NCBI GenBank assembly: GCA_030630585.1
Contig: DAOVMU010000032.1
Location: 1 to 10,979, forward strand
Reading direction: 5' to 3'
Origin: Candidatus Bathyarchaeota archaeon
Lineage (GTDB): Archaea > Thermoproteota > Bathyarchaeia > Bathyarchaeales > Bathycorpusculaceae
Length of the DNA stretch: 10,979 nucleotides
The position numbers and the translations under genes are program-made. This document shows, in pieces, positions 5,976 through 10,979 of the stretch. The first letter of the stretch is position 1, and every line of letters starts with the position of its first letter. The notes under the pieces were generated by a model that was not told the DNA's origin, ran no database searches, and worked only from the letters and a program-made list of their open reading frames with translations.

Positions 5976-6464
5976 ATGGAGAAAAACGAGGAAGAGCCAG
6001 CAACAATGATTTTTGCTGTAAGAACAACAACTGGACAGGAAAGAAACGTAGGCAAACTTGTTGCTGCAAAGATCAAAATGAAAAAAATACCCATAACAGC
6101 GATTCTGGTCCCTGAAACCTTAAGAGGCTACATTTTCATAGAAGCCAAGGGCCCGCACTTCGTGGAAGAAGCCATAGCAGGCGTAAAACATGTGCGATCT
6201 AGGGTTGCAGGTCTTGTAAACTTTTCAGAAGTTGAAACGTATATTGTTAGAAAACCAATAATTGAAGAATTAAGTGAAAGCTCCATTGTAGAGATTACGG
6301 GTGGACCGTTTAAGGGAATGCGGGCAAAAATAACTCGTGTTGACAAGGCCAAGGAAGAGGTTACGCTTGAGTTGTTGGAGGCAACATTCACACTGCCAAT
6401 AACTGTTCATTCCGATTACATCAAGTTAGTTGAAAAAGCAAAAAGTGATAGTGGTGAAGTGTAG
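5976..6464 (+). CDS. spt5: Transcription elongation factor Spt5 (NusG homologue)
   Basis: Spt5 bridges the clamp of RNA polymerase with its NGN domain and keeps it processive; its KOW domain can contact the ribosome. The 162 residues show an NGN domain from MIFAVRTTTGQERNVGKL (11-28) through GYIFIEAKG to VNFSEVE, then the KOW motif SIVEITGGPFKGMRAKITRVD (103-123). The usual archaeal start corresponds to the internal ATG at 6006 (MIFAVR), so the first ten acidic residues are a small extension or over-extension. The upstream ATG 5976 has AAAGGAAG before it, which favours it. Its stop abuts the L11 ATG with no gap. Its partner Spt4 is not in the window. Confidence 0.94.
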   Translation: MEKNEEEPATMIFAVRTTTGQERNVGKLVAAKIKMKKIPITAILVPETLRGYIFIEAKGPHFVEEAIAGVKHVRSRVAGLVNFSEVETYIVRKPIIEELSESSIVEITGGPFKGMRAKITRVDKAKEEVTLELLEATFTLPITVHSDYIKLVEKAKSDSGEV

Positions 6465-6959
6465 ATGGGTGAAAAAAAAGCCGTTGATCTACTCGTAAGC
6501 GGAGGGCAAGCAACAGCTGGACCGCCATTAGGCCCAGCTCTGGGTCCACTGGGTGTAAACGTCTTGGCGATTGTGAACAAGATAAATGAACTTACGAAAG
6601 ATTATGCTGGAATGAAAGTTCCTGTAAAGGTTACAGTTGACCCTGAAACAAAAGAGTTTGAAGTCAGCATTGGAACGCCAACAACATCAGCCCTTATTGT
6701 AAGAGAACTTAAGATTGAGAAAGGTTCAGGGACGCCTAACACAGAGAAAGTTGGAAATCTTACAATGGAACAGGCTGTGCATATATGTAAGCTTAAACGC
6801 CCAGAGCTATTGGCAAGAACCTTGAAAGCTGCGACAAAAGAAGTACTCGGAAGCTGTGTAAGTATGGGAGTTACAGTTGAAGACAGAGACCCACGTGAAG
6901 TGCAAAGAGAAATCAACGAAGGCAAGTATGATGAGCTATTCAATAAAAGCCAAGAATAA
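6465..6959 (+). CDS. rpl11: 50S ribosomal protein L11
   Basis: L11 forms the base of the GTPase-associated centre with 23S rRNA helices 43/44 and the P0 stalk. The 164-residue product has the N-terminal GPPLGPALGPLGVN signature (19-32), a Pro-rich linker after the first domain, and the RNA-binding C-terminal domain with GSGTPNTEKVGNLTMEQA (87-104) and LKAATKEVLGSCVSMGV (120-136). The C-terminal RDPREVQREINEGKYDEL is a normal archaeal extension. The ATG directly follows the Spt5 stop, with GGTGA inside the end of spt5 as ribosome-binding site. Confidence 0.96.
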   Translation: MGEKKAVDLLVSGGQATAGPPLGPALGPLGVNVLAIVNKINELTKDYAGMKVPVKVTVDPETKEFEVSIGTPTTSALIVRELKIEKGSGTPNTEKVGNLTMEQAVHICKLKRPELLARTLKAATKEVLGSCVSMGVTVEDRDPREVQREINEGKYDELFNKSQE

Positions 6960-6966
6960 GAAAATA

Positions 6967-6975
6967 TTTTTATAA
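6967..6975 (+). promoter_or_regulatory. TATA box for the L1-P0-P1 operon
   Basis: TTTTTATAA sits just after the L11 stop in a 53-base gap, the clearest TATA-like site in the window. The predicted start of transcription near 6997-7000 leaves a leader of about 15 bases containing GAGG (7000-7003), nine bases before the L1 ATG. This suggests that L1, P0 and P1 can be expressed apart from secE-spt5-L11. Confidence 0.55.
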
Positions 6976-7012
6976 CCGCATCACCATTCCTCATTGCCCG
7001 AGGCCCCTCAAA

Positions 7013-7663
7013 ATGCCCCTAGACAAAAAAACAATAATAAACGCAATTAAAGAAGCTAAGGAAAAATCCAAGAAAAGAAATTTCACTCAATCGGTCGAAC
7101 TGATCCTAAATCTTAAAGACGTTGACATGAAATCACCTGAGGGAAGAATTCAGGAACGAATAGAGCTACCACATTCATCGCCGGAAAAACTGAACAAAAT
7201 GTGTATTATTGCCACGGGAGAACTAGCCCTAAAAGCAAAGAAAGCGAAAGCAGACCTTGTCATTGGAAAGGATGAACTTGGAGGGTTAGCTGGTAAAAAA
7301 AAGGAGTTGCGAAAAATAGCTAATGAATACAGTTTTTTCTTAGCTGAGGCTCCTCTGATGCCTCGTGTTGGCAAAGTTTTAGGTCCCGCCTTAGGTCCCA
7401 GAGGAAAGATGCCTGTGCCTGTTCCACCAACAGCGGACATATCTGGTTTAATAAAGAGATATCGCAAAATGATTCTTGTGAGGATGCGTAACTACCCAGT
7501 CATACGATGCCGCGTTGGAACTGAAAGCATGAAAGAAGAGGAGATAGCTGAAAACATTGAGGCGGTTGTAAGGGTCATAGAGGGAAAACTCAAAAGAGGA
7601 ATGAAAAACATTAAAACCGTTTATCTTAAGATGTCTATGGGCGCTCCTGTAAAGGTTATGTAA
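7013..7663 (+). CDS. rpl1: 50S ribosomal protein L1
   Basis: L1 forms the mobile arm of the large subunit that guides deacylated tRNA out of the E site. In several archaea and bacteria it also represses its own mRNA. The 216 residues match the archaeal length. Domain I/II features include SVELILNLKDVDMKSPEGRI (27-46) and the signature LMPRVGKVLGPALGPRGKMP (115-134). The C-terminal half ends TVYLKMSMGAPVKVM. A GAGG element lies nine bases upstream of ATG 7013. I looked for an L1-type RNA binding site in the short leader and saw none I can defend. P0 starts 13 bases after the stop. Confidence 0.96.
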   Translation: MPLDKKTIINAIKEAKEKSKKRNFTQSVELILNLKDVDMKSPEGRIQERIELPHSSPEKLNKMCIIATGELALKAKKAKADLVIGKDELGGLAGKKKELRKIANEYSFFLAEAPLMPRVGKVLGPALGPRGKMPVPVPPTADISGLIKRYRKMILVRMRNYPVIRCRVGTESMKEEEIAENIEAVVRVIEGKLKRGMKNIKTVYLKMSMGAPVKVM

Positions 7664-7676
7664 GAGAGGAAAGCAG

Positions 7677-8570
7677 ATGCCATCCCAGCAGATTTTGCAG
7701 AAGAAAATCAGCGAAGTTGAAGAGATAACACAGTTAATAGAAAAACACAAAGTTGTTGGAATAGCCAGCCTGCAAAAGGTTAGGGCAGCCCAACTACAAG
7801 AGTTCAAGAAAAACCTGGCAGACAAAGTTTTCATGCGGGTCATAAAAAACACTCTGATCAAGAGGGCCACTGAAAGCTTAAACAAAAGACCAGAACTGAA
7901 AAAGCTTATGGAGCGACTAGAAGGGTCAAACATTTATCTGTTTACAGACTTGAACCCGTTCAAGCTTGCATTACTTCTTGACAAAGGTAAAGTCATAACG
8001 ACAGCCAAATCCGGCGACATAGCAGCCTTCGATGTCATAGTACCCGCTGGAAACACCGGACAGCCACCGGGTCCAATAATCAGTCAGCTCAACGCTGTAG
8101 GCTTACCCACAAGAATAGAGTCCGGAAGCGTATGGATAACCAAGGATACATTAGTTGCGAAGAAAGGCGCCGTCATCTCAGAAGGGCTTGCACTCATCCT
8201 ATCAAAGCTTGGAATAAAACCAGTTGAAGCGAGACTTGTAATGAAAGCTGCCTATGATAACGGTTTAATAATAACTGAAGAACAGCTTCGAATAGATTTG
8301 GATCAGATTAGACAAAACGTTGAAATTGCCCATGCAGATGCCTTCGCATTATCGCTTAGTGTAGCGTATCCAACAATAGAAAACATGGAAATACTTGTAC
8401 ACATTGCCCACCACGAAGCCTACGCTCTGGCAATAAATGCAACCATATCCACAAAAGAAACAATAGCAGATTTGATTAGGAGGGCCCATGCTGAAATGTT
8501 AGGTTTAAGTAGCAGATTGCCTACTTCAGAAGAAAGGGCTAAGCCTCATGAAGAGGTTGAAAAAAGTTAA
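7677..8570 (+). CDS. rpl10: 50S ribosomal protein L10 (stalk protein P0), short C-terminus
   Basis: P0 anchors the stalk to 23S rRNA and carries several P1 dimers that recruit translation GTPases. The rRNA-binding domain (about 1-108) includes VRAAQLQEFKKNL and VIKNTLIKRA. The archaeal/eukaryotic insertion domain (about 110-180) holds VPAGNTGQPPGPI. The helical spine follows, with three visibly similar units AHADAFALSLSVAYPT (219-234), AHHEAYALAINATIST (244-259) and AHAEMLGLSSRLPT (270-283), probably one P1 dimer each. At 297 residues it stops soon after the third unit and lacks the acidic hinge and GLGALFG tail seen in many archaeal P0 proteins. No frameshifted remnant of the tail follows before P1. 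ATG 7677 has GAGG seven bases upstream. Confidence 0.95.
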   Translation: MPSQQILQKKISEVEEITQLIEKHKVVGIASLQKVRAAQLQEFKKNLADKVFMRVIKNTLIKRATESLNKRPELKKLMERLEGSNIYLFTDLNPFKLALLLDKGKVITTAKSGDIAAFDVIVPAGNTGQPPGPIISQLNAVGLPTRIESGSVWITKDTLVAKKGAVISEGLALILSKLGIKPVEARLVMKAAYDNGLIITEEQLRIDLDQIRQNVEIAHADAFALSLSVAYPTIENMEILVHIAHHEAYALAINATISTKETIADLIRRAHAEMLGLSSRLPTSEERAKPHEEVEKS

Positions 8571-8597
8571 AATAGTTGAATGAAGAGGTGAAAAGGT

Positions 8598-8912
8598 ATG
8601 GAATATATTTACGCCGCCATGCTCCTTCACAAAGCTGGAAAAGAGATAAACGAGGAAAACCTATCGCAGGTTTTGACATCAGCAGGCATAAACACGGACA
8701 CTGTGAGAGTTAAAGCATTAATCGCTTCCTTGGCTGAAGTTGACATTGATGAAGCAATCAAGTCTGCTCCAACCATGATGGCTACACCAGTAGCAACGCC
8801 TGCTCCGGGAACAGAAGCTAAACCAACAGAAGAGAAAAAAGAAAAGAAGGAAGAGGAAGAGAAAGCAAAAGAAGAAGCGGCACTCGAAGGTTTAGGAGCA
8901 CTATTCGGCTAA
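8598..8912 (+). CDS. rpl12: 50S ribosomal protein P1 (archaeal L12)
   Basis: P1 dimers bind the P0 spine and catch elongation factors with their C-terminal tails. The 104 residues show an N-terminal dimerisation domain MEYIYAAMLLHKAGKEINEE through about 58. An Ala/Pro/Thr hinge (60-77) and a Lys/Glu run (78-93) follow, then the conserved terminal GLGALFG (98-104), which is the factor-binding tail. GAGGTG (8585-8590) lies seven bases before ATG 8598. It ends the L1-P0-P1 operon. Because P0 here has no such tail, all GTPase-recruiting tails of this stalk would come from P1. Confidence 0.97.
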   Translation: MEYIYAAMLLHKAGKEINEENLSQVLTSAGINTDTVRVKALIASLAEVDIDEAIKSAPTMMATPVATPAPGTEAKPTEEKKEKKEEEEKAKEEAALEGLGALFG

Positions 8913-8957
8913 AAACATAGCTTATTGTTGCACAAACTTATCATTTGTTGAGCTAAT

Positions 8958-9977
8958 TCAACTCTTTAATGTTTTGTTTTTCCAGAGCACCAAGGGCAAC
9001 CATCCGCAAATAATCATTAAAGTGCCGGGAAGAGCTCTCCATTCATAACTAAGCATGAACGTTTCAAAGACAAAGAAGGATATGGACATTGCGATAACAG
9101 ACAACACTGCAAAATTTCTTCCAAATTTCCTCAGAGTTTGTATGCTAATCAATCCTGCAAAGAAAAAGTCGCCTAACCCAAGAGACATGTAAAGCACACC
9201 CCATTTAGTCAAAATCGCTGGAACCGTAGGCACTGAAATTAACATTGGAAGCCTAAGACCTGAAACATGTCTTGCTGCAGACACCATTGAACCAGTAAAC
9301 AAAACAAGAATTATGTCCATAACTGTTAGAAGCCCAACAAAAATAAGCGACGTTTTCCAAGTGAATAGGCTTCCTAGGTAAAGAGTAATCAACACTGCGA
9401 ACACTACTCCGAACAAATCCAGCAAATACGGAAACCACAGGGAAGTTCCGCCGAAAAACAAGTATAGGCATACAAACGATGCCGGCGGCAACACTGCTAA
9501 GAACCATCTTTCTGTTGTTCCAACTCGTGTTACCTCGTATATTAATGCTAGAAATGTGAAGCCGAAGAGGCAGTAGAATGCTAAGGCTCCGTGGGCAATG
9601 GTGCTATTCATACCGAAGCTGATTAGGCTTATTGTGGCTGCCGAAAAACTGACTGCAAGGAAAACCAAGCAAAACATTTTCGCTCGATGCGTTTCAAAGT
9701 CTGAAAAAAGATAAGTGAACATGAAAAGCAGCATTGAGTAAGCAAAGAGAAACATTATCATAAGAGCAATTTGTGGAATGAAAACGATCAAGGAAACCAC
9801 TATGCCCATTGTGGCAACAAGAAAGACTGCGTCTCGAATACGAAAATCCCTTTCTTCAAACGTAAACTTCAGCTTTTTTTCAACTTTTTTGTCCAAAAGC
9901 ATGGATATCATGGTTACTGCGAAAAGTGTTAGCGGCATGGCAACATCGAAGGTCATACCCGCACATAAGAAAAACAA
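8958..9977 (-). CDS. Putative presenilin/SPP-type intramembrane aspartyl protease
   Basis: This 339-residue protein is almost entirely membrane helices, about ten or eleven by eye. Its C-terminal half carries the presenilin/signal-peptide-peptidase pattern. A first Asp (221) lies in VMDIILVLFTGSMVSAARHV, aligning with the SPP pattern YD...VF.T..MV..A, and LRLPMLISVP follows. The second Asp (270) is in GLGD (267-270), the GxGD motif. ALPG (315-318) stands where the PAL motif belongs. Members cut helices inside the membrane using the two Asp residues. Here Tyr of YD is Met, the two Asp are 49 residues apart, and the first Asp comes late in the chain, suggesting extra N-terminal helices. The start is TTG 9977, nine bases after AAGG; ATG 9956, seven codons in, is an alternative. 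It lies 11 bases downstream of the SPOUT gene, probably co-transcribed. An unrelated polytopic protein remains possible. Confidence 0.65.
   Translation of the reverse strand: MFFLCAGMTFDVAMPLTLFAVTMISMLLDKKVEKKLKFTFEERDFRIRDAVFLVATMGIVVSLIVFIPQIALMIMFLFAYSMLLFMFTYLFSDFETHRAKMFCLVFLAVSFSAATISLISFGMNSTIAHGALAFYCLFGFTFLALIYEVTRVGTTERWFLAVLPPASFVCLYLFFGGTSLWFPYLLDLFGVVFAVLITLYLGSLFTWKTSLIFVGLLTVMDIILVLFTGSMVSAARHVSGLRLPMLISVPTVPAILTKWGVLYMSLGLGDFFFAGLISIQTLRKFGRNFAVLSVIAMSISFFVFETFMLSYEWRALPGTLMIICGWLPLVLWKNKTLKS
8964..8982 (+). terminator. Possible T-rich terminator of the L1-P0-P1 operon
   Basis: A plus-strand T-rich stretch (CTTTAATGTTTTGTTTTT) lies about 50 bases after the P1 stop, as expected for archaeal U-tract termination. 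It overlaps the last codons of the convergent membrane-protein gene. A weak five-base-pair inverted repeat, ACAAA/TTTGT (8932-8936 and 8944-8948), lies in the 45-base convergent gap just before it. Confidence 0.35.
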
Positions 9978-9988
9978 ACATTTAAACC

Positions 9989-10843
9989 TTAAATGCCAAT
10001 TGCTTGTTTTAAAGCAGCCAAAGAAGCGATTAGTGCCTCTTCAGTTCGGATGGTTTCAGTTCCTTGCATAGGGACGGTATTAACAACGAAATCTGCAATT
10101 TCCTCCAAGTTAAGTCCCTCCTGCTCAGCTATTCTGTCAAGTCCTTGCGTTGGAGCTCCAAAAGCCACGAGGATCGTACTGGCTTTTTCCCATTTCTCCG
10201 CTATTTTTTCTGCAACATTGGTGAGTGGGACGCCATATTTAGAAGTGGCAATTGTTAAGTCGAAGCTTCTGATTTTCACGGTTTTTCCGAAGGGAAACCT
10301 TCCTGCTGTAACAGTGTAACCCCAATATTCCGGTATTTCATCACGATTCGCAAGCCTAGCCTCTACGTGCTTATCAACCTTTGTAATCCTAACGGTAACC
10401 TTTTTGCCGATTGACAGTTTTTTATTCAGGATTGACGCTGGTTTTTCGACGCCTATGTCTACTAGCACATAAGCCTTCTTTCTGGACAAGATGACACCTT
10501 CACGATATTCGCCAACTCTCAAGTTCTTCATTTTACGGTTTAAGGGATGGTGGGGCGTTCGCAGTGGCGGAAGCACACCAGCATACCGTAGTTCAGGTCT
10601 AAGCCTGAAAAGCCTTTTCCGTAGATATTGCGGCGTCTCCATGTAAGTTAGCAACGTTTTAATCAAACCTATGTCTTGAGATTGGTTTACACGTAGATTA
10701 TCTGGATAAACTATGATTTCGTCAATTCTGAAAATTGCAGCTGCTCTGCCAACTAGGCCAACCTTTGAAGTTATCTCCCGTAAGTGTGGGATGTGGGAAA
10801 CAATGGAGGCAGGTATTGCGATGGAAACTGTTCTATTGCACAA
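9989..10843 (-). CDS. SPOUT-family RNA methyltransferase (COG2106/DUF171, SPOUT1/CENP-32-like)
   Basis: The 284 residues match the archaeal COG2106 family, whose fold is a trefoil-knotted SPOUT methyltransferase with an inserted OB-like domain. An RNA substrate with S-adenosylmethionine as donor is expected from the fold; the target RNA is not known to me. Visible parts are the N-terminal half of the knot domain (VSIAIPASIVSH through DEIIVYPDN), the family segment RLRPELRYAGVLPPLRTPHH (80-99), the OB-like insert (about 108-170, with REGVILSRKKAYVLVDIGVE), and the C-terminal knot with VAFGAPTQGLDRIA (226-239) and NTVPMQGTETIRTEEALIAS (255-274), the cofactor-loop region. The start is TTG 10843 with AAGGCGG about eight bases upstream. 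The frame is open back to a TAG but has no ATG or GTG, so TTG is the best choice. Confidence 0.9.
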   Translation of the reverse strand: MCNRTVSIAIPASIVSHIPHLREITSKVGLVGRAAAIFRIDEIIVYPDNLRVNQSQDIGLIKTLLTYMETPQYLRKRLFRLRPELRYAGVLPPLRTPHHPLNRKMKNLRVGEYREGVILSRKKAYVLVDIGVEKPASILNKKLSIGKKVTVRITKVDKHVEARLANRDEIPEYWGYTVTAGRFPFGKTVKIRSFDLTIATSKYGVPLTNVAEKIAEKWEKASTILVAFGAPTQGLDRIAEQEGLNLEEIADFVVNTVPMQGTETIRTEEALIASLAALKQAIGI

Positions 10844-10881
10844 ATCATTTTCCGCCTTGGTAATTGAAAACTATTTTTCGT

Positions 10882-10890
10882 GAATAAAAG
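10882..10890 (-). promoter_or_regulatory. Candidate TATA box for the SPOUT-protease pair
   Basis: Read on the minus strand this is CTTTTATTC, an A/T-rich box A-like site about 40 bases upstream of the SPOUT TTG. It would give a leader of about 15 bases containing AAGGCGG. No better site lies in the remaining 90 bases to the right edge, where I see no gene. Confidence 0.35.
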
Positions 10891-10979
10891 TCTTAATTGG
10901 CTGTGTTGGACTTTTGCCTAATCCTCTCGCGCACTATTTAGGGGCAAACCATCCAATTTACATACACTATTGTTTATCG

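Noticed and set aside
6990..7030. Possible L1 autoregulatory RNA element in the short GC-rich leader (GAGGCCCCTC)
   Set aside because: The inverted repeat gives only a three-base-pair stem, and I cannot match it to a known L1-binding site. It could hide GAGG, but the evidence is too thin.
7150..7933. Minus-strand open frames opposite L1 and the start of P0
   Set aside because: They are antisense to conserved ribosomal protein genes, have Ser/Phe-rich composition without motifs, and lack ribosome-binding sites.
8913..8957. Strong hairpin terminator in the P1/protease convergent gap
   Set aside because: Only a five-base-pair ACAAA/TTTGT repeat is present, with no adjacent T-run. It is kept only as a note under the T-rich terminator.
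10064..10319. Plus-strand open frames opposite the SPOUT gene
   Set aside because: They overlap the conserved knot domain coding sequence on the other strand and show no motif of their own.
10918..10977. Open frame on the minus strand running in from the right edge
   Set aside because: Only 19 codons are visible, with no family resemblance and no clear ribosome-binding context. Chance is likely.

Overview
The window is a chromosomal segment of an archaeon. Nearly every gene belongs to archaeal information processing: ribosomal proteins of archaeal/eukaryotic type (S19e, L39e, L31e, L20a, P0, P1), aIF6, prefoldin, Spt5, SecE/Sec61-gamma and a GEK1-type D-aminoacyl-tRNA deacylase. Shine-Dalgarno motifs of the GGAGGTGA type precede most genes, TTG starts are frequent, and TATA-like boxes lie in the gaps. 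Gene content and the short P0 suggest a TACK-group lineage, perhaps Bathyarchaeia-like. That placement is inference and would need a tree. I see no mobile element, CRISPR array or RNA gene.

Layout. (1) 1-3805, plus strand: a tight operon S19e - PDCD5-like protein - L39e - L31e - aIF6 - L20a - prefoldin alpha - FtsY, with stop/start overlaps or gaps of a few bases. The last codons of a possible membrane-protein gene may overlap the S19e start at the left edge. (2) 3810-4718, minus strand: a carbamoyltransferase of ornithine-transcarbamylase type, ending 4 bases from the end of ftsY. (3) 4828-5658, plus: D-aminoacyl-tRNA deacylase, divergent from the carbamoyltransferase across a 109-base gap with one symmetric TATA-like box. 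(4) 5780-8912, plus: SecE - Spt5 - L11, then, after a new promoter, L1 - P0 - P1. (5) 8958-10843, minus: a SPOUT-fold RNA methyltransferase followed 11 bases later by a polytopic membrane protein that looks like a presenilin/signal-peptide-peptidase-type aspartyl protease. (6) 10844-10979: non-coding, with a probable promoter for the SPOUT gene.

Together the genes cover the path of a new protein. L39e and L31e line the peptide exit. Prefoldin, FtsY and SecE receive the chain for folding or membrane insertion. aIF6 controls subunit joining, L11/L1/P0/P1 build the factor-binding stalk and L1 arm, and Spt5 keeps transcription processive.

Most of the window is conserved and ordinary. The points that stand out are: L31e has no ATG, GTG or TTG ahead of its conserved core and appears to start at a CTG behind a perfect AGGAGG; L31e carries a 72-residue, Glu-rich N-terminal extension; the carbamoyltransferase has altered substrate-site motifs; the presenilin-like protein has an altered first aspartate motif and extra N-terminal segments; and P0 lacks its usual C-terminal tail.
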